A DNA stretch of 64,000 nucleotides, taken from Luteibacter anthropi. Lineage in GTDB: Bacteria; Pseudomonadota; Gammaproteobacteria; Xanthomonadales; Rhodanobacteraceae. The notes beneath the pieces are model-generated. The model did not search any database. It was not told the origin of the DNA and was given only the letters and a program-made list of their open reading frames with translations. The position numbers were made by a program, and so were the translations under genes. The stretch spans positions 62,001 to 126,000 of the forward strand of contig NZ_JAARLZ010000006.1 in NCBI RefSeq assembly GCF_011759365.1. The letters run 5' to 3'. This document shows positions 36,596-43,952 of this stretch, in pieces (position 1 is the stretch's first letter; each line of letters starts with the position of its first letter).

Positions 36596-37005
36596 CCCTC
36601 GTTGAACTGCTTGCGGGGCTCGTAGTGGCGTCGCTGGTGGCCGCGATTGCGCTGATTGCGTTGGTGTCGGCAGGGCGTTTCCAAAGGCAGGTACTTGCAT
36701 CGCGGCGCAGCGAAGACACCGCATGGCTGGTGCTCGGGGCCATCGTGGCCGACTGTCGTCGCGAGGGGCCATGCGCAGGTCGCTGGGAGGTCGTTCGTGG
36801 GAACACATTGCGATATGCCCCGAACGGCCATCCGCAACCTTTTGCAGAAGGCATCGCTTCCCTCGGATTCATCGCCGACATCACCACGCCCGATGGTGTA
36901 ACGCGCGCGCCCCTGGCCGCTGCATGCAAAGACGTATCCACCGTGACGATACGTCTCACCGTGCATGACGGCCGCCGCTTTGAGCGTGCTCTGGCATGCC
37001 CATGA
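36568..37005 (+). CDS. PilW-like minor pilin, short
   Basis: 145 residues; GMTLVELLAGLVVASLVAAI is a textbook prepilin cleavage site and helix. ATG 36568 follows GGGAGG and overlaps the upstream gene by 28 bp. PilW proteins are usually at least twice this length, so the C-terminal domain is much reduced. Role as minor pilin or pseudopilin inferred. Confidence 0.68.
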   Translation: MARHLARGMTLVELLAGLVVASLVAAIALIALVSAGRFQRQVLASRRSEDTAWLVLGAIVADCRREGPCAGRWEVVRGNTLRYAPNGHPQPFAEGIASLGFIADITTPDGVTRAPLAAACKDVSTVTIRLTVHDGRRFERALACP

Positions 37006-37286
37006 AACAATGCCGAGGTGCCATCCTGCTTTATGTCCTGGCCATACTCACGCTCATGGCCATGCTGGGTGCCTTCATGGCCCGCGACGCCACGGCACGC
37101 CTCATGATGGCCCAGGCCTATCGCAGGGAAACCCTGGAGCGTGACAGGGAAGGTGGTCAGCCACGACGTACCCATGCGACCATCGGCGACGGCGCGGCAG
37201 GCGCGTCGTCGAACGGGGTGATTCATGGATCGCAGGCGTTTCCTCCAGGGCGCGACCCTCGCGTCCGGCGTGGCACTGGGCGCTGA
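36996..37286 (+). pseudogene. PilX-like remnant
   Basis: Begins MPMKQCRGAILLYVLAILTLMAMLGAFMARD in two pieces: a PilX/GspK-like N-terminus (CRGAILLYVLAILTLMAMLG), overlapping the PilW-like gene by 10 bp. After about 55 residues the sequence turns into low-complexity Arg/Gly/Thr-rich text and runs 62 bp into the next gene. A full PilX is about 150-200 residues. It looks truncated by a deletion that joined it to the asparaginase gene; a functional short protein is possible but less likely. Confidence 0.55.
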
Positions 37287-38253
37287 CGCGCTCGCTCGGG
37301 TGGACCTGAAACCGAAGGCCACCGGAGGTGCCGGGATGAAGCCCCGCGTCTGCTCCACCTGGGATTTCGGCGTGGCCGCGAACCAGGCCGCCTGGAAGGT
37401 GCTGGCCGATGGCGGCCGTGCACTCGATGCGGTGGAGCAGGGCGTGCGGGTACCCGAGGCAGATCTGCGCAACCACAGCGTGGGGCGCGCGGGATATCCC
37501 GATCGCGACGGCAAGGTCACGCTCGACGCCAGCATCATGGACGAGCAGGGCAACTGCGGTGCCGTGGCTGCCATCGAACACATTGCCCATCCCATTTCGG
37601 TCGCTCGTCGCGTCATGGAGCGCACGCCCCACGTGCTGCTCGTGGGCGATGGCGCCTTGCAGTTCGCAGTGGAACAAGGCTTTCCCCGCGAGGAACTGCT
37701 CACGCCGGAATCCGAGCAGGCCTGGCACGAATGGCTGAAGACGGCGAAGTACAAGCCAGTGGCCAACAGTGAAGTGAAGACCTACAACGCCGGCCCGGGC
37801 GGCACGCCCGGCGATGCCAGCAACCACGACACCATCGGCATGCTTGCCATCGACGCGCACGGCAACCTGTCCGGTGCGTGCACCACGAGTGGCATGGCAT
37901 GGAAACTCCACGGTCGCGTCGGCGACAGCCCGATCATCGGTGCCGGCCTTTACGTCGATAACGAAGTAGGCGCCGCTACTTCCACAGGCGTGGGCGAGGA
38001 AGTCATCCGCAACGTCGGCAGTTTCCTCGTCGTCGAGCTGATGCGTCAGGGTCGCTCGCCGGAGGATGCCTGCCGGGAAGCCGTGGAACGTATCCTGCGT
38101 CGCAAACCGGGTGCCAGGGATATCCAGGTTGGCTTCCTTGCCATGGACAAGAAGGGCAACGTTGGCGCGTGGGCCATCCAGAAGGGCTTCTCCTACGCGG
38201 TCTGCGATGCGGCAAAGCAGGACACACTCATCCCGGGCAAGAGCACGTACTGA
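37225..38253 (+). CDS. N4-(beta-N-acetylglucosaminyl)-L-asparaginase family Ntn-hydrolase, Tat-exported
   Basis: 342 residues. The N-terminus MDRRRFLQGATLASGVALGA is a twin-arginine signal, so a folded periplasmic enzyme. The family's central site SNHDTIGMLAIDAHGNLSG carries the Thr (about residue 203) that becomes the catalytic N-terminus after self-cleavage. Also VGRAGYPDRDGKVTLDASIM and GMAWKLHGRVGDSPIIGAGL. Splits the GlcNAc-Asn bond of glycoasparagine or related amides. Overlaps the PilX-like remnant; cutC follows 2 bp after the stop. Confidence 0.9.
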   Translation: MDRRRFLQGATLASGVALGADALARVDLKPKATGGAGMKPRVCSTWDFGVAANQAAWKVLADGGRALDAVEQGVRVPEADLRNHSVGRAGYPDRDGKVTLDASIMDEQGNCGAVAAIEHIAHPISVARRVMERTPHVLLVGDGALQFAVEQGFPREELLTPESEQAWHEWLKTAKYKPVANSEVKTYNAGPGGTPGDASNHDTIGMLAIDAHGNLSGACTTSGMAWKLHGRVGDSPIIGAGLYVDNEVGAATSTGVGEEVIRNVGSFLVVELMRQGRSPEDACREAVERILRRKPGARDIQVGFLAMDKKGNVGAWAIQKGFSYAVCDAAKQDTLIPGKSTY

Positions 38254-38255
38254 TC

Positions 38256-38975
38256 ATGGGTCTGCTTGAAGTTGCCGCCAATTCGGTGGCCTCCGCGTTC
38301 GCTGCTCAGGAGGGTGGCGCACATCGCGTGGAACTGTGTGCCAGCCTGGACGAAGGCGGGATCACGCCGTCACACGGCACGATCCGCCTTGCGCGCGAAG
38401 GCCTGCGCATACCGCTCTATGTGTTGATCCGCCCGAGATCGGGCGATTTTCTCTACGAAAACGACGAAGTCGAAGCGATGATCGATGACATCGAGCATTG
38501 CCGCAAACTGGGTTGTGCCGGCGTCGTGGTGGGCGCGCTGACCGCCGAAGGCGAAATCGATGTCGATACCTGCGAGCGTTTCATCGAAGCCGCGGGCCCG
38601 ATGGGCGTGACTTTCCACCGGGCCTTCGATCTGCTGCCGGATCGCAGCGAGGCACTGGAGACGGTGATCGACCTGGGTTTCGAACGCGTGCTGACCTCCG
38701 GCGGCATGTCCAGTGCGGTTGCCGGTGCGGGCCCGCTTGCCCGGCTCGTTGCGCAGGCGGCGCACCGTATCGTGGTCATGCCCGGCGCGGGCATCGATCC
38801 GGAAAACATCGTGGCGTTGCGTGAAACGACGCGGGCACGCGAATTCCACGCATCGGCAAAGCGCCGGCTGCCCTCCGCGATGCGTCGCGTACCGGCGGAT
38901 ACGCTGGGCATGGGCGGTGGCGAAACTCGCACGGACGTGGCAACGGTGCGTGCGCTGGTCAAAGCGCTGGCCTGA
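38256..38975 (+). CDS. cutC: CutC family protein
   Basis: 239-residue TIM-barrel: LLEVAANSVASAFAAQEGGA, RVELCASLDEGGITPS, VLIRPRSGDFLY, GVTFHRAFDLLPD, LTSGG. Named for copper homeostasis, although the biochemical role is disputed. ATG 38256 lies 2 bp after the asparaginase stop, so likely cotranscribed. Confidence 0.9.
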   Translation: MGLLEVAANSVASAFAAQEGGAHRVELCASLDEGGITPSHGTIRLAREGLRIPLYVLIRPRSGDFLYENDEVEAMIDDIEHCRKLGCAGVVVGALTAEGEIDVDTCERFIEAAGPMGVTFHRAFDLLPDRSEALETVIDLGFERVLTSGGMSSAVAGAGPLARLVAQAAHRIVVMPGAGIDPENIVALRETTRAREFHASAKRRLPSAMRRVPADTLGMGGGETRTDVATVRALVKALA

Positions 38976-38988
38976 CGAGGATCAAAGA

Positions 38989-39495
38989 ATGAAGCAACGA
39001 ATCGTACTGGGCTGCGCGCTCGTCGCGGCCATCATGCTGGCACCACGCGCCTACGCCGCCGATAGCATTCGCTACATCGTGCCAGGCAAGCCCCCGGTCA
39101 CGCTGGATGCGGCCGCTCTGGCAAAACTGCCTCATGCGAGTGCGCATGTCGGTGCCCATGGCGATACGCCCAGTACCTGGGACGGCATTGCCCTTATCGA
39201 CCTGCTCCGGGAACAGGGCGCCCCGGTGGACAAGGCGTTGCGTGGCGCGGCGCTCGCGAAATTCGTACGAGTGACGGCGAGCGACGGTTACCAGGTGATC
39301 TTTACCCTCGGCGAACTCGACGCCGACCTGGGCGCGGAAAAGGTCCTGTTGGTCAATCGCCGCGACGGTCACCCCCTCGACAGCATGGATGGCCCGTTCC
39401 GCATCATCGTGCCGGTGGACGTCCGCCCCGCGCGCTGGATCCACAACGTAACCACCATCGAACTAGTAGACGGCTCCTCCCGCACATCCATGTAG
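38989..39495 (+). CDS. Small secreted protein with a molybdopterin-oxidoreductase (SUOX-like) fold
   Basis: 168 residues: signal peptide (KQRIVLGCALVAAIMLAPRA, cut after AYA), then a single domain with TWDGIALIDLLREQGAPVD, VRVTASDGYQVIFTLGELD and DGPFRIIVPVDVRPARWIHN, the hallmark of the oxidoreductase molybdopterin-binding family. The mature part contains no Cys at all, so the molybdenum-ligating Cys is missing and the protein may not hold an active cofactor. Its stop TAG is the start of the REP/inverted repeat. Confidence 0.78.
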   Translation: MKQRIVLGCALVAAIMLAPRAYAADSIRYIVPGKPPVTLDAAALAKLPHASAHVGAHGDTPSTWDGIALIDLLREQGAPVDKALRGAALAKFVRVTASDGYQVIFTLGELDADLGAEKVLLVNRRDGHPLDSMDGPFRIIVPVDVRPARWIHNVTTIELVDGSSRTSM

Positions 39496-39518
39496 GAGCG
39501 CGCCTCGCGCGCGACCGT
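39491..39518. repeat. REP arm, outer left boundary of the inverted repeat
   Basis: TGTAGGAGCGCGCCTCGCG form. The matching arm closes the right repeat at 42078-42104. Confidence 0.9.
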
Positions 39519-39951
39519 CTGAAACGTAATGCTCCGTAGCGAAGCAAAGCTACCCCTACCGAAGGTGTGGGAGCCGATCGCATCGGCGATGTTGCGCTCC
39601 GTAGGAACGCAGCCCTTGTAGTGTTTCGCTCCGTAGGAAGGGCTCGCCTATCAGCCTCGCATCGGCGCGTGAGACGTGGCGGCGCACGAGGCGACGGGGG
39701 CAGCCCTTGGCGCTCCGGCCTGCGGTGTCCCTCGGGAAAGGAGGAGCCGCTGCGCGGCTCAGTGTCTTATGGCTTACGCCCCTTCGGGCCCGGGGAGCGT
39801 GCGGGGTTTTTCGACTCGGCTCCTGCCTCGGCGAAAAAGGCCGGCCTTCCTGGCCGGCCCCCTTCGGGCCTTTTCCGCCCACTCCCCTCACCTCCATCAA
39901 GTCGCGCCAAGGGCCGCCCCCGCCGCCTCTCCGCACGTGATCGCAGCGTGT

Positions 39952-40037
39952 TGTAGGAGCGCGCCTGCGCGCGACCGTTCATGGCGCAACTCATCATCGC
40001 CCCCATTCCACCGGTCGCGCGCAAGCACGCTCCTACA
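39952..40037. repeat. REP pair, inner end of the left inverted repeat
   Basis: Facing arms with spacer ATGGCGCAACTCATCATCGC and following bases. The complement of this unit is one of the ~115-bp units at 41328-41643. Confidence 0.88.
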
Positions 40038-40087
40038 ACGCAACACTGCTACCGGATGGGCAACCAACTTCACGACAACATATCCCC

Positions 40088-40165
40088 TGTAGGAGCGCGC
40101 CTCGCGCGCGACCGGTCAATACGAGGCGTTGATGGTGTTCGCGATAACCGGTCGCGCGGTGGCGT
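40088..40165. repeat. REP pair with decayed right arm
   Basis: Left arm TGTAGGAGCGCGCCTCGCG intact; right arm starts CCGGTCGCGCG but then diverges (GTGGCGTCACG). Lies just inside the inverted repeat. Confidence 0.75.
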
Positions 40166-40228
40166 CACGACGGCAACACGCGGGCGGCGCCTACAGACAA
40201 TTCTGTGTTGTTTTGCTACGTTGTCACC

Positions 40229-40319
40229 GCTGCCTGCGCTGTCGGTTCACTCGTACTCGCAGGCAGCCTTCGCTCCAAGGCGGTGGAGGCGTGGAACCGG
40301 GGTGATTACGAGTCACCCC
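40229..40319 (+). other. Two hairpins upstream of the micro-ORF
   Basis: GCTGCCTGCG (40229-40238) pairs with CGCAGGCAGC (40258-40267) over 10 bp, and GGGGTGA (40299-40305) pairs with TCACCCC (40313-40319). They precede the ORF at 40376 and suggest a structured leader RNA. No known riboswitch recognised. Confidence 0.55.
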
Positions 40320-40375
40320 GATCCCACTAACCACCGAGTCATCCTCAACTAGCGTGAACTAGCAAGGAGTCGTCC

Positions 40376-40477
40376 ATGGCTATCTGCCATTCTACGTCAC
40401 TCGTCCGCCCGCCGCTTCTCCGCGGTGGCCCACCCTCCGGTGCCCGGGCCGTTCCGGTCCTGCCCGAACGCGGTTGA
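40376..40477 (+). CDS. Micro-ORF, 33 codons, possible leader peptide
   Basis: ATG 40376 with AAGGAG 8 bases upstream, an excellent Shine-Dalgarno. Encodes MAICHSTSLVRPPLLRGGPP and 13 more residues ending in PERG. Pro/Arg-rich, no membrane segment, not recognised. It lies between two groups of hairpins and before the gene pair at 40753/41033, as a regulatory leader peptide would. Not proven to be translated. Confidence 0.4.
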   Translation: MAICHSTSLVRPPLLRGGPPSGARAVPVLPERG

Positions 40478-40653
40478 CGAACCGCGGCGTGAGCCGCGCC
40501 TCTAGCGCTTTGGCCTTGCCGTACACACCCGGCGCGTTGCCGGCTGCCCGGTGATGGCCCGCTGACGCCGCATCCACTTCGACAATCACGCCGCCCGGCG
40601 TCCGCTCACGGACACGCCGGAGAGCCTCATCGTCCCGGAGCGATGCGCAGCAA

Positions 40654-40712
40654 AACGTCAACCTGACGTTGCGTTACCCCGTGGCACGTTCATGGAATCC
40701 ATGGCGTGCCAC
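40654..40712 (+). other. Two perfect hairpins before the gene pair
   Basis: AACGTCA-ACC-TGACGTT (40654-40670) and a compound stem GTGGCACG...CGTGCCAC (40681-40712) with inner CATGG-AAT-CCATG. They leave only 40 bp to the ATG at 40753. The 40478-40752 stretch shows no other coding signal on this strand; the minus-strand frame at 40392-40661 looks non-coding. Confidence 0.6.
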
Positions 40713-40752
40713 ACCTGGGATGGGAGGGCGGCGCTGACCCATGGAGTCGTAC

Positions 40753-41043
40753 ATGAAGGACATCAACGAACACTGGATTCTGGAGGACGACGATGCCTCC
40801 ACCGAACGCTTGCTCAATGAAGCGACGGAATGGCTGGCGTATGCGCAGGGGACGGCGCGGTTGCTGGCCGAGGTGGCGCATGAGGAAGCCGACGATGCCG
40901 ATCACCGTGACCTGTCGCTGGCGATCGGTGGCGTGGCGGCGCTGGTGGCGGTGGGGCATTACTGCGTGCAGCGGGCGCATACACAGGTGTTGTTCGAGGC
41001 GCCGTCGAGGTACGACACCAGCGAGGTAAGCCATGGGCATTGA
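40753..41043 (+). CDS. Small acidic helical protein, unknown
   Basis: 96 residues starting MKDINEHWILEDDDASTERL, with GGAG at 7 bases before ATG 40753; ATG 40741 in the same frame is the alternative. Two predicted helices (LLNEATEWLAYAQGTARLLA; LSLAIGGVAALVAVGHYCVQ). The spacing LL-A-E-LA ... R-LSLAI ... V-RA faintly recalls the small DUF6124/DUF3077 proteins of pseudomonads; this is memory only. Overlaps the membrane-protein gene by 11 bp. Enclosed by the inverted repeats. Confidence 0.6.
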   Translation: MKDINEHWILEDDDASTERLLNEATEWLAYAQGTARLLAEVAHEEADDADHRDLSLAIGGVAALVAVGHYCVQRAHTQVLFEAPSRYDTSEVSHGH

Positions 41044-41332
41044 AATCGTGCAGATCACGATGGCGCTGGGGTTGATGGTGATCAATGTGCTGGTGTTCAT
41101 GGATCGCCGCGAGGGAATGAGCCTTGCTACACGCGGTGCGCGCGGATTCGCGGTGGCGGCCTTCGGCAGCGCCATTGTGGCGTTGTTGGCCATGGATCAG
41201 CTGATGATCCAGGTATGGATACATCCGAAAGACGAAACGACGTTTGTGTTGTTTCGCCTCGCGATGACCGGAATGGGATTGGCAACATCAGGCGCCGTAG
41301 CCTTCTGGGTACTATCGCGCTGGAACGTGTAG
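41033..41332 (+). CDS. Small membrane protein, unknown, three helices
   Basis: 99 residues, about three hydrophobic segments: IVQITMALGLMVINVLVFM, FAVAAFGSAIVALLAMDQLM, LAMTGMGLATSGAVAFWVLS. No known motif. Translationally coupled to the upstream acidic protein by an 11-bp overlap, so the two may form a membrane-associated complex. The stop codon TAG (41330-41332) belongs to the first REP unit of the array. Confidence 0.62.
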   Translation: MGIEIVQITMALGLMVINVLVFMDRREGMSLATRGARGFAVAAFGSAIVALLAMDQLMIQVWIHPKDETTFVLFRLAMTGMGLATSGAVAFWVLSRWNV

Positions 41333-41643
41333 GAGCGCGCCTTGCGCGCGACCGGTGGAGCGGGAGCGATGATGGGTCGCGCCATGAACGGTCGCGCGCA
41401 GGCGCGCTCCTACAAGGTATTCGCACCACGACCCCGTGTCCCTGTAGGAGCGTGCTTGCGCGCGACCGGTGGAACGGGAGCAGTGATGGGTCGCGCCATG
41501 AACGGTCGCGCGCAGACGCGCTCCTACAAGGTATTCGCACCACGACCCCGTGTCCCTGTAGGAGCGTGCTTGCGCGCGACCGGTGGAACGGGAGTGGTGA
41601 TGGGTTGCGCCATGAATGGTCGCGCGCAGGCGCGCTCCTACAA
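41328..41643. repeat. Tandem array of three ~115-bp REP units
   Basis: Units start at 41328, 41443 and 41557. Each has a left REP arm, a spacer (GGTGGAGCGGGAGCGATGAT type) and a right arm; the first two are followed by a common tail GTATTCGCACCACGACCCCG. The third unit is the inner end of the right inverted repeat. Confidence 0.92.
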
Positions 41644-42104
41644 CAGCCTGCGATCACGATGGGGAGAGGCGGCGGGGGCGGTCCTTGGCGCGACTTGATG
41701 GAGGTGAGGGGAGCGGGCGGAAAAGGCCCGAAGGGGACGGGTCAGGATGACCCGTCTTTCTCGCCGAGGCACGGAGGCCGAGTCGAGAAACCCCGCACGC
41801 TCCCCGGGCCCGAAGGGGCGTAAGCCATAAGACACTGAGCCGCGCAGCGGCTCCTCCTTTCCCGAGGGACACCGCAGGCCGGAGCGACAAGGGCCGCCCC
41901 CGTCGCCTCTGCTCCGCCACGTTCCAGCGCCGAGTGCGAGGCTGATAGGCGAGCCCTTCCTACGGAGCGAGACACCACAAGGGCTGCGTTCCTACGGAGC
42001 GCAACATCGCCGAGGCGATTGGCTCCCACACCTTCGGTAGGGGGGCTTTGCTTCGCTACGGAGCATTACGTTTCAGGCGGTCGCGCGCGAGGCGCGCTCC
42101 TACA
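41557..42104. repeat. Right arm of the ~547-nt inverted repeat
   Basis: Reverse complement counterpart of 39491-40037, same length within about one base. Ends 12 bp before the stop of the ABC transporter gene. The 41736-41756 hairpin (GACGGGTCA-GGA-TGACCCGTC) replaces the GGCCGGCC stem at the same place in the left arm. Confidence 0.9.
42078..42104. repeat. REP arm, outer right boundary of the inverted repeat
   Basis: GGTCGCGCGCGAGGCGCGCT then CCTACA; mirror of the arm at 39491-39518. Confidence 0.9.
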
Positions 42105-42115
42105 ATGGGTTGGGG

Positions 42116-43879
42116 TCATGCTACGAACTGGAGGCGGGCCAGTTCGGCGTAGAGGCCGCCCTGTTGTAGCAGCTCTACGTGGGTGCCTTGCGCCACGATG
42201 CGGCCGCCGTCCATGACCACGATGCGATCGGCACGCTGTACCGTGGCGAGGCGGTGCGCGATGACCAGCGTCGTGCGGCCTTTTTCCAGGTGTTCTAGCG
42301 CATGCTGGATGGCGGCTTCCGACTGCGCGTCGAGCGCGGACGTGGCCTCGTCGAGCAGCAGCAACGGTGCATCGCGCAGAATTGCGCGTGCGATGGCGAT
42401 ACGCTGTTTCTGGCCACCGGACAGGCGTACGCCGCGTTCGCCCAGTGCCGCCTCATATCCCTCGGGTAGTGCGGAAATGAAGCTGTCAGCCTCCGCCAGC
42501 AACGCCGCATCGCGCACTTCCGCATCCGTCGCATCTTCGCGACCGAAGCGGATGTTGTCCGCTGCCGTGCCGCCGAAGATGATCGTTTCCTGCGGCACCA
42601 GCGCAATGGCTCCACGCAGTTCGGGTAGCGCGAGCGTGCGCAGGTCCACGCCGTCGAAACGGATCGACCCCGTGGCCGGATCGTGGAAACGCAGCAGCAG
42701 GCTGAAAACGGTGCTCTTGCCCGCGCCGGATGGGCCGACAAGGGCAACCGTCTCGCCCGGTGCAATGTCCAGGTCGAACTCGGCCAGTGCCAGCACATCG
42801 GGGCGGGTGGGATAGCGGAACGACACATGTTCGAAGCGCAGCGATCCGGTGACCGGTCGCGGCAGTGGCTCCGGTGCTTCCGGCGTCTTGATGACCGGCC
42901 GCTCGGCGAACAGCTCGCCGATGCGCTCCATGGCGCCGGCGGCACGCAGCACATCGCCCCACACTTCGGACAGGCCTGCCACCGACCCGGCGGCGAAGAT
43001 CGCATACAACACGAACTGACTGAGCACGCCCGGTGCCAGTTCGCCGGAAATCACATCGCGTGCGCCTGCCCACAGCACCAGGGTGATGGCACCGAAGATC
43101 AGTACGATCACGGCCGCCGTCAGCACCGAGCGCATGCCAATGCGACGACGCGCCGTTGCCAGCGCGCGGGCAATCGCATCGCCATAGCGGCGGCTCTCGA
43201 TTGGCTCGCGTCCGTAGGCCTTCACTGCCTGCACGGCGTTGAGGGTCTCGTTGGCGACGGCAGCCGCATCGGCAATGCGATCCTGGCTATGCCGCGAGAG
43301 CTTCTGCACGCGCCGGCCGAAGACCAGGATGGGCAGCATCACGGCGGGAATCACCAGGGCGGTGAGACCGGCGAGACGGGGGCTGGTCCAGGCCATGGCG
43401 GCAGCCGCACCGATCAGCATCACGGCGCTGCGCAGCGCCACGGAGATGCCCGAGCCGACCAGGGTCTGCACCACTTCGGTATCGGTGCCCAGGCGCGATG
43501 TCAGCTCACCCACGCGCGTGCTCTCGTAAAAACCCACGTCCAGACCCATCACATGGCGGTAAAGCGCCGTGCGCATCGATGCCAGCGAACGCTCGCCCAA
43601 CAGGGCAATGCAGTAATAACGGGCAGCGGTGGCCAGCGCCAGGACCACGGCCACGCCGAATAGCGCGAGGAATGTGCCGTTGATCGTCGCCAGGTTGGAG
43701 GCGAGAAAGCCGCGGTCGATGATGTGGCGCACCGCCACCGGCAGCACCAGCGAGGCACCGGAAGACAGCGCCAGGAAGAATAGCCAGCCCAGCGCGAGGC
43801 CCCGGTGTGGCTGCAGGAAGGGCCAGAGGTGGCGTAGTGCGCCGATCTTGCGTGATTTCTCCCTGCGTTCTTCAGTCAT
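42116..43879 (-). CDS. ABC exporter, fused membrane and ATPase domains
   Basis: 587-residue half-transporter of the MsbA/ABCB class. Six-helix domain (~30-320: LALGWLFFLALSSGASLVLP, ISVALRSAVMLIGAAAAMAW), then the ATPase with Walker A GPSGAGKST, Q-loop PQETIIFGG, signature LSGGQKQRIAIARA, Walker B LLLLDEATSALD and H-loop IAHRL. Works as a dimer in the inner membrane; lipid or drug substrate unknown. Start ATG 43879; upstream in-frame codons lack support. Lies 73 bp after yigZ on the same strand. Confidence 0.9.
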   Translation of the reverse strand: MTEERREKSRKIGALRHLWPFLQPHRGLALGWLFFLALSSGASLVLPVAVRHIIDRGFLASNLATINGTFLALFGVAVVLALATAARYYCIALLGERSLASMRTALYRHVMGLDVGFYESTRVGELTSRLGTDTEVVQTLVGSGISVALRSAVMLIGAAAAMAWTSPRLAGLTALVIPAVMLPILVFGRRVQKLSRHSQDRIADAAAVANETLNAVQAVKAYGREPIESRRYGDAIARALATARRRIGMRSVLTAAVIVLIFGAITLVLWAGARDVISGELAPGVLSQFVLYAIFAAGSVAGLSEVWGDVLRAAGAMERIGELFAERPVIKTPEAPEPLPRPVTGSLRFEHVSFRYPTRPDVLALAEFDLDIAPGETVALVGPSGAGKSTVFSLLLRFHDPATGSIRFDGVDLRTLALPELRGAIALVPQETIIFGGTAADNIRFGREDATDAEVRDAALLAEADSFISALPEGYEAALGERGVRLSGGQKQRIAIARAILRDAPLLLLDEATSALDAQSEAAIQHALEHLEKGRTTLVIAHRLATVQRADRIVVMDGGRIVAQGTHVELLQQGGLYAELARLQFVA

Positions 43880-43952
43880 GCGCGGCGCGATCCTGTGGGC
43901 TTTGTGGACGGATGGGGCCATCCGGTTCGCTATTCAATCGGTTTTGCCGGGT

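Larger units (their letters stand above)
39491..40037. repeat. Left arm of a ~547-nt inverted repeat
   Basis: Reads as a near-complete reverse complement of 41557-42104. It comprises a REP arm, about 430 nt of hairpin-rich sequence (for example GAGCCGC/GCGGCTC near 39747 and the 21-nt stem at 39839-39859) and a REP pair at 39952-40037. Long stretches match base for base; differences are scattered. Reading frames inside (for example 39567-39956) are low-complexity Pro/Arg/Gly-rich and not treated as genes. Confidence 0.9.

Noticed and set aside
40392-40661. 89-codon minus-strand frame
   Set aside because: Overlaps the micro-ORF and stems, no Shine-Dalgarno, Arg/Gly/Pro-rich; less convincing than the plus-strand signals.
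41328-41643. CRISPR array
   Set aside because: Units are 115 bp, palindromic REP pairs with repeated rather than unique spacers, and no cas genes are present.
39567-42029. Frames in the inverted repeat arms (for example 39567-39956, 41742-42029)
   Set aside because: Pro/Arg/Gly-rich, readable in several frames at once and explained by hairpin-rich repeat DNA; no ribosome binding sites.
39491-42104. Classical insertion sequence or transposon
   Set aside because: No transposase, RAYT or integrase frame inside and no target-site duplication identified; REP boundaries are a weaker claim, kept as a finding.
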